37,863 nt of DNA from Burkholderiales bacterium PBB2 (GTDB lineage: Bacteria; Pseudomonadota; Gammaproteobacteria; Burkholderiales; Burkholderiaceae_C), in contig NKIM01000044.1 of NCBI GenBank assembly GCA_002255955.1, positions 1 through 37,863 on the forward strand. The letters are read 5' to 3'. Of this stretch, positions 8,685-17,397 are shown piece after piece (positions within the stretch are counted from its first letter, which is position 1; every line of letters starts with the position of its first letter). The notes under the pieces were generated by a model, which saw only the letters and a list, made by a program, of their open reading frames with translations, was not told the DNA's origin and searched no databases. Both the position numbers and the translations under genes were made by a program.

Positions 8685-9857
8685 ATGACGCAAGCCTCCC
8701 GTTCCGCATCCGCCACAAGCCCGAGCTCCCCTTTGGATGCGGGACCCACGGAGGCGGCAGGCCCTGCAACTGCGGGCCTGCGCGTGATGCACTTCGTCAC
8801 CGGCGGTTTTTCTGGGGCCACCCAGGTTGCGGTGGACTTGGCTCTGGCCGGTCTGGAGCGCTCGGGCATGCCGACCTTGCTGGTGCTGCGCCGCAAGCGC
8901 AACACCGATGAGGCGCGGGTGCAGGCCCTGCGTGCACGCGGCTTGCAGGTGGAGGTGGTCGCGGGCTGGTCACATCTGGCCACCTTGTGGGCGCTGTGGC
9001 GCTTGTGCCGGCAGTGGCAGCCCGATGTGATGCTGGCCCATGGTTTCCCGGAGCATCTGCTGGGGCGCTGGGCCGGATGCTGGGCCGGCGTGCCGAGGCT
9101 GGTGCAGGTGGAGCACAACACGCGCGAGCGCTACAGCACCTGGAAGCTCTGGCAGTCACGGTGGCTGGGCGTGCGCACGGCGCGCATCATTGGCGTCTCC
9201 GAGGGGGTGAGGCAGCGGCTGCTGGCCCTGGGCGCGCCGGCTGATCGCACGGTGGCAATTCCGAACGGCATCGAGCTGCAGCGTTTTGCCCGGGCCGAAG
9301 CGCAGCCCTTCGAGTCGCGCGAGCCCAGCGTGCTGATGTCGGCGCGCTTCTCGCGGCAGAAGGATCACCTGAGCCTGGTGCGGGCTCTGGCCCTGCTGGC
9401 CCAGCGAGGTTTGAAGCCGCGCCTGCGCCTGGCCGGCGCGGGCAAAAGTAGCTATCGCGAGGCGGTCGAGCGTGAGGTGCGTGCCCTGGGACTTTCAGAC
9501 CAAGTGGAGTTGCTGGGGCATCATGCCGACATGCCGGGCCTGCTGATGAGCCAGCAGATTTTTGTCCTGTCCACGCATTGGGAGGGCATGCCCCTGGCCC
9601 TGCTCGAGGGCATGGCGGCCGGCTGCGCCTGTGTGGCGGCCGAGGTGCCGGGGGTGGAAGGCGTGTTGCAGCATGAGCAGACCGGTCTGCTCGTGCCGCA
9701 TGAATCGCCGCAGGCGCTGGCCGATGCGCTGGAGCGCCTGCTGCGCGATCCGGCGCTGGCGGCGCGGCTGGGCCGCCAGGCCCGGGCCCAGGCGCTGCAA
9801 GCCCATGGCTCGGGCCTCATGTTGCAGCGCTATCTGGACATGATCCGGGCGCTCTGA
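8685..9857 (+). CDS. Glycosyltransferase family 4 protein
   Basis: 390-residue GT-B fold glycosyltransferase. The N-terminal domain begins RVMHFVTGGFSGATQVAVDLA near residue 33. The C-terminal nucleotide-sugar domain shows SVLMSARFSRQKDHLSLVRAL and the E-x7-E motif within HWEGMPLALLEGMAAG, which is diagnostic for GT4. No membrane segment is seen. It starts 38 bp from msbA on the opposite strand and converges on the DUF707 gene. Given the setting it most likely adds a sugar to LPS core, O-antigen or another surface glycan; donor and acceptor are not visible. The first 30 residues are low-complexity (Ser/Ala/Pro), so a later start is possible. Confidence 0.88.
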   Translation: MTQASRSASATSPSSPLDAGPTEAAGPATAGLRVMHFVTGGFSGATQVAVDLALAGLERSGMPTLLVLRRKRNTDEARVQALRARGLQVEVVAGWSHLATLWALWRLCRQWQPDVMLAHGFPEHLLGRWAGCWAGVPRLVQVEHNTRERYSTWKLWQSRWLGVRTARIIGVSEGVRQRLLALGAPADRTVAIPNGIELQRFARAEAQPFESREPSVLMSARFSRQKDHLSLVRALALLAQRGLKPRLRLAGAGKSSYREAVEREVRALGLSDQVELLGHHADMPGLLMSQQIFVLSTHWEGMPLALLEGMAAGCACVAAEVPGVEGVLQHEQTGLLVPHESPQALADALERLLRDPALAARLGRQARAQALQAHGSGLMLQRYLDMIRAL

Positions 9858-9868
9858 CTGCTTGGGCT

Positions 9869-10708
9869 TCAGCCGACGGTCTTGCGCGCCTGGCGGCGTT
9901 GACGGCGCCGGCTGTTGACCAGGCCCAGCCACATCTTCAGGCGCAAGCGCCAGTGAGCCTGGGTCTTGGCGATCACGCTGTTCAGCTGGTATTTGCTGGT
10001 GAAGCGCTGGTCGCCGAGCTGGTAGCGCTCGAGCAAGGCCTGGCCGTCGCGGCGCGGGTCGAGCTCGGGGTTGTTGCGGTACAGGTCGCCGCCCAGCGGT
10101 CGGGTGTGCTTGACCGGCGTGGCGTCGAGGATGGCGATGGCGTCATCGCGCCCTTTGCCGGCCAGCGTGGGCCAAACCCAGTCCAGGCCCCAGCCGCTGC
10201 GGCTTTCGCCAAAAGTGCTCACGCAGGCGCGCAAGGCCTGGCGCTCGAACAGGGGCGCCATCACCTCCACAAAGCCGACATGGCGCATCACGTACTCGGG
10301 CTTTTGCAGCAGGGTGCTCCAGCTGTAGTACGAGTCGGCCGTCAGGGCCGGTTGGGCCAGGGCCAGATTGAAGCCGTGGAAGAGGGCGAACATGCGGTTC
10401 AGCGTTTCGGTGCTGGCCGAGAGGTCGTCATCGGGGAACCAGAAGGCTTCGTACTGCTGGATCAGCTCGGAGTTCTCGCGCAGCAGGTCGGCAATGCAGG
10501 ACCATTTCGGGCCGCGGCGCATTTCGTAGTGATCGGCGTCTTCCTTGTGGAGATCGGGCTGCTGGCCGTAGTAGCTGATCAAGAGGTCGAAGTCGCGTGC
10601 GCCGTCGGCGATCCAGCCGCGGTGTAGGGACGCATCGCCGGCGCGCAGGATGATCAGGTTCTTGCGGCGCAGCGGGGCAGGCTTCAAGGCGGTCTGCAAG
10701 GTGCTCAT
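9869..10708 (-). CDS. DUF707 family protein, glycosyltransferase-like
   Basis: 279 residues. The sequence shows hallmarks I associate with DUF707: an early FDLLISYYGQQPD segment, GPKWSCIADLL, an acidic FWFPDDDLS motif, LAQPALTADSYYS, FVEVMAPLF, and SGWGLDWVWP followed by VKHTRPLGG. The acidic DDD resembles the metal-binding motif of GT-A glycosyltransferases. Its ATG overlaps the stop of the UDP-galactopyranose mutase gene (ATGA), which argues that the two proteins work together on galactofuranose-containing glycan. That link is inference; no enzymatic activity can be read from the sequence. The C-terminus is a short basic tail (RRRQRRQARK). Confidence 0.85.
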   Translation of the reverse strand: MSTLQTALKPAPLRRKNLIILRAGDASLHRGWIADGARDFDLLISYYGQQPDLHKEDADHYEMRRGPKWSCIADLLRENSELIQQYEAFWFPDDDLSASTETLNRMFALFHGFNLALAQPALTADSYYSWSTLLQKPEYVMRHVGFVEVMAPLFERQALRACVSTFGESRSGWGLDWVWPTLAGKGRDDAIAILDATPVKHTRPLGGDLYRNNPELDPRRDGQALLERYQLGDQRFTSKYQLNSVIAKTQAHWRLRLKMWLGLVNSRRRQRRQARKTVG

Positions 10709-11811
10709 GCGCGGGCCTCCAGCAGGTCTTCGGCCGCCTTCAATGCCGTGGCGACGATCTGGTCCATGTTGTAGTAGCGGTACTGGGCCAGGCGGCCAAC
10801 GAAGGTGACGCCGGTCTGGGCCTGCGCCAGGGCCTCGTAGCGCTTGAACAAGGCTTCATTCTCGGGCCGCGGGATGGGGTAGTAGGGGTCGCCCTCGTCG
10901 GTCGGGTACTCGCGCACGATGGAGGTGCCGGCATGCTGCTCGCCGCTCAGGTGCTTGAACTCGGTGATGCGGGTGAAATCGTGGTCGTTGGGGTAGTTGA
11001 CCGTGCCCACCGGCTGGAACTGCGCGGTCTCCGGCAGGTGCTGGTGCTCGAAGCGCAGGCTGCGGTAGGGCAGCGGGCCATAGCAATGTTCGAAATAGGC
11101 ATCGATGGGGCCGGTGTAGACCACATGGGCTTGCGGGTGCAGCTGGCGCTCGTCCTTGAAGTCGCAGCCCAGTTGCACGCGGATGCCCGGGTGGTCCAGC
11201 ATGCGCTCGAACATGCGGGTGTAGCCCTCGTTGGGCATGAACTGGAAGCTGTCGCTGAAGTAGCGGTCGTCGTCATTGCTGCGCGTGGGGATGCGCGCGG
11301 CCACGCCGGCCGAGAGTTCGCTCAGGTCCAGGCCCCATTGCTTGCGTGTGTAGCCGCGGAAGAACTTGTCGCACAGATCGGGGCCCACCGAGTTCAGCAC
11401 CACGTCCTCGCTGGTCTTGATCGGATCGCGCGGTTGGCGCACCTGTTCCAGATAGCCCGCCACTTCGTCCTCGCTCAGCGAGAGGCCGTAGAGCTGGTTG
11501 ATGGTGCTGCGGTTGATCGGGATGGGCAGCAGCTGTGCGCCCACCTGGGCCAGCACGCGGTGCTCGTAGAAGCGCCAGTCGGTGAAGCGTGAGAGGTACT
11601 CGAACACCCGCTTGCTGTTGGTGTGGAAGATGTGGGGGCCGTAAGGGTGGATCAGCACGCCTTGGGCGTCGCGCTGGTCGTAGGCGTTGCCGCCGATGTG
11701 GGGGCGGCGGTCGATCAGCAGCACGCGGTGGCCGGCCTCGGCCAGCTGGCGGGCGCAGACGGAGCCGGCAAAGCCGGCGCCAACGATCAGGTAGTCGATT
11801 TCAGTGCTCAT
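10705..11811 (-). CDS. glf: UDP-galactopyranose mutase
   Basis: 368-residue flavoenzyme that interconverts UDP-galactopyranose and UDP-galactofuranose, supplying Galf for surface polysaccharides. The FAD-binding motif is at the N-terminus (YLIVGAGFAGSVCARQLAE), followed by IGGNAYD and HPYGPHIFHT, typical of Glf. KQWGLDLSELSAGVAARIPTR and YYPIPRPEN are also family features. I took the ATG at 11811 (MSTEIDYLIVG); the frame runs on upstream to 11859 but nothing supports that extension. The gene overlaps the DUF707 gene by ATGA. Galf synthesis implies a galactofuranosyltransferase, which could be one of the neighbouring uncharacterised transferases. Confidence 0.96.
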   Translation of the reverse strand: MSTEIDYLIVGAGFAGSVCARQLAEAGHRVLLIDRRPHIGGNAYDQRDAQGVLIHPYGPHIFHTNSKRVFEYLSRFTDWRFYEHRVLAQVGAQLLPIPINRSTINQLYGLSLSEDEVAGYLEQVRQPRDPIKTSEDVVLNSVGPDLCDKFFRGYTRKQWGLDLSELSAGVAARIPTRSNDDDRYFSDSFQFMPNEGYTRMFERMLDHPGIRVQLGCDFKDERQLHPQAHVVYTGPIDAYFEHCYGPLPYRSLRFEHQHLPETAQFQPVGTVNYPNDHDFTRITEFKHLSGEQHAGTSIVREYPTDEGDPYYPIPRPENEALFKRYEALAQAQTGVTFVGRLAQYRYYNMDQIVATALKAAEDLLEARA

Positions 11812-11908
11812 GGTTCTGTGCTTCCGGGTGGGGCCGTGGGGGCAGGGCCGGGGCTTCAATTCAGGATCGGGTGGGACAGCGGGGCGGGCACAGGTGCCGC
11901 AGCGGCGC

Positions 11909-12637
11909 TCAGCGCTGGCGCCAGCTGTGCCAGCTGTAGGCGGCCTTGAGGCAGAACTTGTGCCATTTGATGGCCAGGCTGCCTTCGCCGGCTTTCTGGC
12001 CGATGCTGCTTTGCTCGCTGCTCTCGTCCAGGTGGATGGCGGCCGGCATGATGCCGCGCACCTTCAGGTGGTTTTCCCACCAGTAACGCAGGTCCACATC
12101 GACCGGTCGGCCGAAGGGCAGGCGCTGCGCCAGCAGCTTGGCCGCACCGCTGCGGCTGACCACATAACCGGCCGTCAGGCTGGGGATGCGGCGGTAGTCG
12201 ACCAGGCTGAAGCCGGGGCACAGCGGGGCTTGGGCGCGCAGCTTCTCGCGCTTGCCGAGGTCGGACCGGCCGATCAGCTTGATCATGTCCCAGCCGGCCG
12301 GCAGGGCTTCGATCGCGGTGATGACCTGGGCGAACTCGTCTTTCAAGCGGATGTCGTCTTCCAGCACCACCAGCGCGGGGGCGTCGGAGTCCAACAGCAT
12401 TTGCCAGCAACGCAGGTGGCTGGCGTAGCAGCCTTTCTCGCCGTTCACCAGGGGCTTGTGAAATTGGCGGGCGTTGAGCTCGGGCGAGTAGAAACGGGCC
12501 TGCTCGTCCGCGGACAAGGCGGTCCAGCGCGTGGCCTCGAAGCGCCGGCCGTCCAGACCCAGGCGGGCGAACTCGCCCTCCATGCGCTGGCGGCGTTCCT
12601 GGTCGCTGTCGAGGTTGATGAAAATGATGGGCAGCAT
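11909..12637 (-). CDS. Glycosyltransferase family 25 protein
   Basis: 242 residues beginning MLPIIFINLDSDQERRQRM, the characteristic opening of GT25 (LPS galactosyl/glucosyltransferases such as LgtB/LpsA). KGCYASHLRCWQ and the acidic ALVVLEDDIRL follow, the latter being the likely nucleotide-sugar/metal site. GYVVSRSGAAKLL is also typical. I used the ATG at 12637; the open frame extends to 12853 into the next gene and the extra residues look non-coding. It lies 17 bp downstream of another glycosyltransferase gene and about 100 bp upstream of glf, within one transcription unit. Donor and acceptor cannot be told. Confidence 0.88.
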   Translation of the reverse strand: MLPIIFINLDSDQERRQRMEGEFARLGLDGRRFEATRWTALSADEQARFYSPELNARQFHKPLVNGEKGCYASHLRCWQMLLDSDAPALVVLEDDIRLKDEFAQVITAIEALPAGWDMIKLIGRSDLGKREKLRAQAPLCPGFSLVDYRRIPSLTAGYVVSRSGAAKLLAQRLPFGRPVDVDLRYWWENHLKVRGIMPAAIHLDESSEQSSIGQKAGEGSLAIKWHKFCLKAAYSWHSWRQR

Positions 12638-12654
12638 GGTCGAGGGCAGACGAG

Positions 12655-13377
12655 TCACTCGCGCCAATGCTGGGCGATCCAGGGCGCTGGCTTGGCGTGG
12701 CGCCAGTTGCCATTGGTGCGGCCTTCGAGGGCGTCCGGCGGGTTCATCACGCCGTGGAAGATCAGGATGCGCGCGCCGTGCGGGATGAAGGGCTCGCGCC
12801 AATAGCTGCTCGGCCAGAAGGGGATGCAGTGGTATTTGTAGCTGGCACACCAACTGGCATCCCAGTAGCGGACCTTGCCCTGCTTGTGCAGCACAGCGGT
12901 CAAGAAAGCTTGCTCGTTTCGGAAATCGGCCTTGGCCTGAGCCTGGTTCTCGCGGAACTGCTGCAGCACATCGGCATGCGCGCCCAGCTCGAAACGGTAG
13001 ACCGAGGAGTTGCCGGTGATGCGCCAGGGGCGCTTCCAGTCGTGGATGATCAAGAACTCGCCTGGCACCTCGAAGAAGGGCGTGATGTCATCGACGATCA
13101 CCACATCGAGGTCCAGGAACAGGGCCGTGCCCTTCAGACCATGCAGATCGGCTTCGAAGGTGGTCAGCTTTTTCCAGCCGCGCTCGGGTTCGCCGTTGGG
13201 CAGGGTCAGCTCGGGGATGGGCAGGCATTGCACCTCGGCGCGGATGCCTTCGCTGCGGTCCGTCAGACAGACGAAGTTGAACTCGCCCTTGAGGTGGCGC
13301 CGCACCATGGCATAGAGCCGGTTGACGTATTCGGGGCCGTACTTGGTGCCCCATTTCATGCACAGGATGTGGCGCAT
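12655..13377 (-). CDS. Putative glycosyltransferase with DxD motif
   Basis: 240 residues starting MRHILCMKWGTKYGPEYVNRLYAM. The sequence resembles GT8-like/nucleotide-diphospho-sugar transferases: FVCLTDRSEGI, GWKKLTTFEADLHGLKG, and a D-x-D in LFLDLDVVIVDDI that would bind metal and sugar nucleotide. KADFRNEQAFLTAVL and the C-terminal ILIFHGVMNPPDAL fit the same fold, the latter with a probable active-site His. No membrane helix is seen. It starts 47 bp after lapB and is followed 17 bp later by the GT25 gene. Family assignment is from motif appearance; the sugar is unknown. Confidence 0.78.
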   Translation of the reverse strand: MRHILCMKWGTKYGPEYVNRLYAMVRRHLKGEFNFVCLTDRSEGIRAEVQCLPIPELTLPNGEPERGWKKLTTFEADLHGLKGTALFLDLDVVIVDDITPFFEVPGEFLIIHDWKRPWRITGNSSVYRFELGAHADVLQQFRENQAQAKADFRNEQAFLTAVLHKQGKVRYWDASWCASYKYHCIPFWPSSYWREPFIPHGARILIFHGVMNPPDALEGRTNGNWRHAKPAPWIAQHWRE

Positions 13378-13424
13378 TCGGGTCTGGTTTCCTTGTGCGT
13401 GAGGAAAAATTCGGTTCGCGGTCG

Positions 13425-14582
13425 TCAGAGTTCTTCGACGTGGCGCGGCGGGTAGGTGTCCCAGTTGAGGCAGCCCGGGCATTGCCAGAAGTAGTGCTGG
13501 GCTTCAAAGCCGCAGGCGGCGCAGCGGTAGCGCTGCAAGGGGCGCGCGGCGCGCTCCAGTGCGGTGTTGACGAGCTGGGCTTCGTCTTCGCTGAGCTGGC
13601 TGTGGGACTGCTGCAGCAGGCCGCGCGCGGCCGAGAGATTGCCTTGCTCGCGCAAGTGTTCTTGCAGGCGCTGGCGCTGGGCCGGGCCGTCGGGGTCCAG
13701 CTTGGCGATGGCCGCCAGCAGATGCATGCCGGGCGCCCGCTGGTACTGGGCGCTCAGCGCCGCCAGCGCGCGTGAGCGCGTGTCCGGCTGGCCCTGGGCC
13801 AGGGCCGCATCGGCGTAGTCCCGTGCCACCAGATTGAAGGCCTCGGGGTTGAGCGTCAGCAGCTCGGCATAGGCGGCCATGGCGGCCTCATGCTGGCCGG
13901 CTCGGGCCAGCATCTGGCCGCGCAGCACATGGGCGCGCGCCGACTGCGGCGATTGCTGGCGTGCTTCATCGAGCAGGCGGCCGGCTTCAAGCAGGTCTTG
14001 CTGGGCCTGTGCGGCCAGGGCCAGTTCGCAAAGGTAGTGGGCAATCCGAGCGGAGAAGGAAGCGGTGCCGCTGCGCTCCAGCTCACGCGCCACCTCGACG
14101 GCACGGCGCCAGTCGCGCGAACGCTCGAACAGCGAGAGCAGGGCCAGCTGCGCTTCGTTTTCGTAGGGCGTGCCGCGCAGGGCGAGGTAGGCCGCCTCGG
14201 CGCGATCGAACAGGCCGGCTTTGAAGAAATCCTGCGCCAGGGCCGACTGCGCGCGTTCACGCTCGGCCCGCGGCAGGTCGCCGCGTTGCAAGAGGTGCTG
14301 GTGCACGCGCACCGCGCGCTCGTACTCGCCGCGGCGACGGAACAGATTGCCCAGAGCGAAATGCAGCTCGGTGGTGTCGGGGTCGTTCTGGACGGCCTCG
14401 ATGAAGGCGTCGATGGCCTTGTCCTGCTGCTCGTTCAGCAGCAGGTTCAGGCCCTTGAAATAGGCCTTGGGCGCATCGCGCTGCTCACGTTTCCACTGGC
14501 GGGTGTCCAGTTTGGAGGCCAGCCAACCCAGCGCGAAGGCGATCGGCAGGACCCAAAGAAGCCAGCGAAATTCAAATTCCAT
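13425..14582 (-). CDS. lapB: Lipopolysaccharide assembly protein B (LapB/YciM)
   Basis: 385-residue TPR protein anchored in the inner membrane that, in E. coli, recruits FtsH to degrade LpxC and so limits LPS synthesis. One N-terminal membrane helix (RWLLWVLPIAFALGWLA) is followed by several TPR units (for example AIDAFIEAVQNDPDTTELHFALGNL). A C-terminal rubredoxin-like knuckle has two CxxC pairs (CAAC, CPGC) and ends NWDTYPPRH. All are LapB hallmarks. The gene overlaps the 3' end of lapA by 11 bases. Placing it just ahead of glycan genes fits coordinated envelope synthesis. Confidence 0.95.
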   Translation of the reverse strand: MEFEFRWLLWVLPIAFALGWLASKLDTRQWKREQRDAPKAYFKGLNLLLNEQQDKAIDAFIEAVQNDPDTTELHFALGNLFRRRGEYERAVRVHQHLLQRGDLPRAERERAQSALAQDFFKAGLFDRAEAAYLALRGTPYENEAQLALLSLFERSRDWRRAVEVARELERSGTASFSARIAHYLCELALAAQAQQDLLEAGRLLDEARQQSPQSARAHVLRGQMLARAGQHEAAMAAYAELLTLNPEAFNLVARDYADAALAQGQPDTRSRALAALSAQYQRAPGMHLLAAIAKLDPDGPAQRQRLQEHLREQGNLSAARGLLQQSHSQLSEDEAQLVNTALERAARPLQRYRCAACGFEAQHYFWQCPGCLNWDTYPPRHVEEL

Positions 14583-14880
14583 CGTGCAGGGCGGGGCCGT
14601 TCAAAGGGTCGTTGGGGCTGGTGCTGGCCGGCGGCGTGCTGCCATCGGGGTTCGGGGCGATGCGCTTGGCCACGCGGCGGTGCTTCCACCAGGCCGGCAC
14701 CATGGCCAGCACACCCACGGCGCAACCGAGGCCAAAAGCCAGCAGCACGATGATCACCAGAGGGGCACGCCATTCGTGGCCGAAGAACCAGCGCACGACG
14801 CTCTCCTGGCTGTTGTTCAGCGCGAAGGCGAAAAGCGTGAAGAAGAGGAAGGCCCGCAGGAGCCAGACAAGGATTCGCAT
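14572..14880 (-). CDS. lapA: Lipopolysaccharide assembly protein A domain protein (LapA)
   Basis: 102 residues with two membrane helices: LVWLLRAFLFFTLFAFALNN near the N-terminus and APLVIIVLLAFGLGCAVGVLAMVP in the middle. N-N-S-Q-E-S-V between them is typical of LapA (DUF1049). The C-terminal cytoplasmic tail is proline-rich. It overlaps lapB by 11 bp; the lapA-lapB order is conserved in proteobacteria, where the two proteins act together on LPS homeostasis. Confidence 0.92.
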   Translation of the reverse strand: MRILVWLLRAFLFFTLFAFALNNSQESVVRWFFGHEWRAPLVIIVLLAFGLGCAVGVLAMVPAWWKHRRVAKRIAPNPDGSTPPASTSPNDPLNGPALHDGI

Positions 14881-14978
14881 GGAGCGATGATTCTAGTGCG
14901 TGGCCGCGGGCTGCCACGCTGCTGGCGCGAGACACTGTGGCGGCGCGAGAGGGCGCCCGCCGCAGGTCAATGGGGAAC

Positions 14979-15299
14979 TCAGACCTTGGCGGCTGCCGCG
15001 TAGTCGGCGGCTGCCGAGCTGTTGGCGTCCACCGCCTCGCGTAAGGCCTTGCCGGGCTTGAAATGCGGCACCAGCTTTTCGGGGATCAGCACCTGCTCAC
15101 CGCTGCGTGGGTTGCGGCCCATGCGCGGCGGGCGGCGGTTGACCTGGAAGCTGCCGAAGCCGCGAATCTCGATGCGGTGGCCGCGTGCCAGGGCGTCGGA
15201 CATGGCGTCCAGAATGGTCTTGACGGCGAACTCGGTGTCGCGCTGGGTCAGCTGGCCAAAGCGGTCGGCCAGCAGTGCAACGAGGTCGGATCGGGTCAT
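14979..15299 (-). CDS. ihfB: Integration host factor beta subunit
   Basis: 106-residue nucleoid protein that pairs with IHF-alpha and sharply bends DNA. It starts [21 protein letters not shown]. The DNA-binding arm contains [25 protein letters not shown] with the intercalating proline context, and [16 protein letters not shown] closes the fold. The C-terminus adds an alanine-rich tail beyond the usual ~94 residues. It lies downstream of rpsA as in most proteobacteria, but a strong hairpin terminator sits only about 35 bp before the ATG and no strong ribosome-binding site is visible. Its expression may therefore depend on read-through or on a promoter inside the hairpin region. Confidence 0.95.
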   Translation of the reverse strand: MTRSDLVALLADRFGQLTQRDTEFAVKTILDAMSDALARGHRIEIRGFGSFQVNRRPPRMGRNPRSGEQVLIPEKLVPHFKPGKALREAVDANSSAAADYAAAAKV

Positions 15300-15334
15300 G
15301 GGATGCGGGGTCCAGTGGGCTCAGGGGTTCTCAT

Positions 15335-15372
15335 AAAAAAGGCCCGCACTCCTTGCGGAGGCGGGCCTTTTT
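15335..15372 (-). terminator. Intrinsic terminator between rpsA and ihfB
   Basis: On the minus strand GGCCCGC-CTCC, loop GCAA, GGAG-T-GCGGGCC forms a long GC stem with one bulged T and a GNRA-type tetraloop, followed by TTTTTT. The plus strand also has a T-run, so it can act in both directions. It would attenuate read-through from rpsA into ihfB. Confidence 0.85.
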
Positions 15373-15391
15373 GGCATTGAGGCTTTGCGGT

Positions 15392-15540
15392 CTCAGCCAG
15401 GTCGCGGGTATCGCGACTTGGCCTTCGCTAGCCACAAACTCCTTCCGGAGCTTGTGTGCGAGCTCAGCCATTTCGCTGGTATTGCGAATTGGCCTTCGAC
15501 AGGCATGAGTCCCTTCCGGGACTCATGTCCGGTCTCAGCC
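15392..15540 (-). repeat. 71-bp tandem repeat with four RNA hairpins after rpsA
   Basis: CTCAGCC recurs at 15392, 15463 and 15534, giving two tandem units of exactly 71 bp; the last CTCAGCC contains the rpsA stop codon. Each unit encodes two hairpins in the minus-strand RNA. One (15433-15456 and 15504-15527) has a 10-bp stem and GGAA tetraloop; the other (15397-15421 and 15468-15492) has a 9-10 bp stem and a loop containing ATACC. Loops are conserved while stem bases differ in matched pairs, so pairing is kept. Probable roles are mRNA 3'-end protection of rpsA or attenuation, like REP/BIME elements. Confidence 0.8.
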
Positions 15541-17241
15541 CTGGTTGTCCAGCTTGGCGCGCAGCAGGGCGCCCAGGCTGGTCGTGCCGGCGTTTTCACG
15601 CTCGGCCGAGGCCGACAGGCGCTGCATGGCTTCTTGGTTGTCGGCGTTGTCCTTGGCCTTGACCGACAGCTGGATGTTGCGGGTCTTGCGATCCACATTG
15701 ATGATCAGGGCGGAGACTTCGTCGCCTTCCTTCAGCACATTGCGGGCGTCTTCGACGCGATCGCGGCTGATTTCGGAAGCGCGCAGGTAGCCCAGCACTT
15801 CGTCAGCCAGCTCGATCTCGGCGCCACGGGCGTCCACAGTCTTGACCTTGCCGGTCACGATCTGGCCGCGGTCATTGACCGTGGTGTAGGTCGTGAACGG
15901 GTCGCTGTCCAGCTGCTTGATGCCCAGGGAGATGCGCTCGCGCTCGACGTCCACGGCCAGCACCAGGGCTTCGACTTCCTGGCCCTTCTTGAAGTTGCGC
16001 ACAGCAGCTTCGCCGGTTTCGTTCCACGACAGGTCGGACAGGTGCACCAGACCGTCGATGCCTTGGGCCAGGCCCACGAACACGCCGAAGTCGGTGATGG
16101 ACTTGACCGGACCCTTGACGCGGTCGCCGCGCTTGACGGTTTCAGCGAAATCTTCCCAAGGATTGGCCTTGCACTGCTTCATGCCCAGGGAGATGCGACG
16201 CTTGTCTTCGTCGATTTCCAGGACCATGACTTCGACTTCATCACCCAGGGTGACCAGCTTCGAAGGCGCAATGTTCTTGTTGGTCCAGTCCATTTCGGAC
16301 ACGTGCACCAGACCTTCGATGCCCGGCTCGATTTCCACGAACGCGCCGTAGTCAGCGATGTTGGTGATCTTGCCGAACAGGCGGGTGCTGGTCGGGTAGC
16401 GGCGAGCCACGCCGAACCACGGATCGTCGCCCAGCTGCTTCAGACCCAGCGAAACGCGGTTCTTCTCAGCATCGAACTTCAGGATCTTGGCGGTCAGTTC
16501 CTGGCCGACGGTGACCACTTCGCTCGGGTGACGGACACGGCGCCATGCCATGTCGGTGATGTGCAGCAGGCCGTCGATACCGCCCAGGTCCACGAAGGCA
16601 CCGTATTCGGTGATGTTCTTGACCACGCCCTGAACGATGGCGCCTTCGGCCAGCGTTTCCAGCAGCTTGGCGCGCTCTTCGCCCATCGAAGCTTCGACCA
16701 CAGCACGGCGCGACAACACGACGTTGTTGCGCTTGCGGTCCAGCTTGATGACCTTGAACTCCATGGTCTTGCCTTCGTACGGGCTCATGTCCTTGACCGG
16801 ACGTGTGTCCAGCAGGGAACCCGGCAGGAAGGCGCGGATGCCGTTGACCAGCACGGTCAGGCCGCCCTTGACCTTGCCCGACACGGTACCGGTCACGAAG
16901 TCGCCCGACTCCAGTGCGGTTTCCAGCGACAGCCACGAGGCCAGACGCTTGGCCTTGTCGCGCGACAGGATGGTGTCGCCGTAGCCGTTTTCGATGGCGT
17001 CGATCGCCACCGAGACGAAGTCGCCGATTTGAACTTCCAGCTCGCCCTGGTCGTTCTTGAATTCTTCGATGGGCACGTAGGCTTCGGACTTGAGGCCTGC
17101 GTTCACAACCACAAAGCTGTGTTCCACACGCACCACTTCGGCGGAGATGACTTCGCCGGCGCGCAGGTCAGAGCGCTGCAGCGATTCCTCGAACATGGAG
17201 GCGAACGATTCGCCGAAAGATGCGGTTTGGGTTTGGGACAT
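15535..17241 (-). CDS. rpsA: 30S ribosomal protein S1
   Basis: 568 residues, the usual size (E. coli 557), with six S1/OB-fold RNA-binding repeats. Recognisable S1 signatures include [62 protein letters not shown] and [22 protein letters not shown]. The protein binds mRNA leaders and delivers them to the 30S subunit. It starts [18 protein letters not shown] at 17241, 156 bp downstream of the aroA-cmk stop. S1 is known to repress its own translation in E. coli; the leader here holds palindromic repeats described separately. A run of hairpins and a terminator follow the stop codon. Confidence 0.98.
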   Translation of the reverse strand: MSQTQTASFGESFASMFEESLQRSDLRAGEVISAEVVRVEHSFVVVNAGLKSEAYVPIEEFKNDQGELEVQIGDFVSVAIDAIENGYGDTILSRDKAKRLASWLSLETALESGDFVTGTVSGKVKGGLTVLVNGIRAFLPGSLLDTRPVKDMSPYEGKTMEFKVIKLDRKRNNVVLSRRAVVEASMGEERAKLLETLAEGAIVQGVVKNITEYGAFVDLGGIDGLLHITDMAWRRVRHPSEVVTVGQELTAKILKFDAEKNRVSLGLKQLGDDPWFGVARRYPTSTRLFGKITNIADYGAFVEIEPGIEGLVHVSEMDWTNKNIAPSKLVTLGDEVEVMVLEIDEDKRRISLGMKQCKANPWEDFAETVKRGDRVKGPVKSITDFGVFVGLAQGIDGLVHLSDLSWNETGEAAVRNFKKGQEVEALVLAVDVERERISLGIKQLDSDPFTTYTTVNDRGQIVTGKVKTVDARGAEIELADEVLGYLRASEISRDRVEDARNVLKEGDEVSALIINVDRKTRNIQLSVKAKDNADNQEAMQRLSASAERENAGTTSLGALLRAKLDNQG

Positions 17242-17327
17242 GGTGTTTCCTGTGCCAGCGGATCAAGGCGTTTGACCGGCGGACGATGGGTGCTGGGCCT
17301 TGCGGCTTCGCGGGTTAGGTTGTAGAC

Positions 17328-17370
17328 AAGACCGGTCTTGATGAACTGACGTTCGGAAGGGAAGACCGGT
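17328..17370 (-). promoter_or_regulatory. Palindromic repeats in the rpsA leader
   Basis: AAGACCGGTCTT at 17328-17339 is a perfect 12-bp palindrome, and AAGACCGGT recurs at 17362-17370. Both lie 90-130 bp upstream of the rpsA start. They could be a regulator site or part of a structured leader used in S1 autoregulation. No convincing -35/-10 pair was identified. Confidence 0.35.
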
Positions 17371-17397
17371 CCGGCGTGGACATGAGTCGTTTGCGGA

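Noticed and set aside
15335-15540. CRISPR-like array between rpsA and ihfB
   Set aside because: Only two 71-bp units with no distinct spacers and no cas genes; these are hairpin repeats.
15385-17325. Plus-strand 646-codon open frame antisense to rpsA
   Set aside because: It is the shadow of rpsA in high-GC DNA; the minus-strand frame has clear S1 repeats and the antisense product has no recognisable motif.
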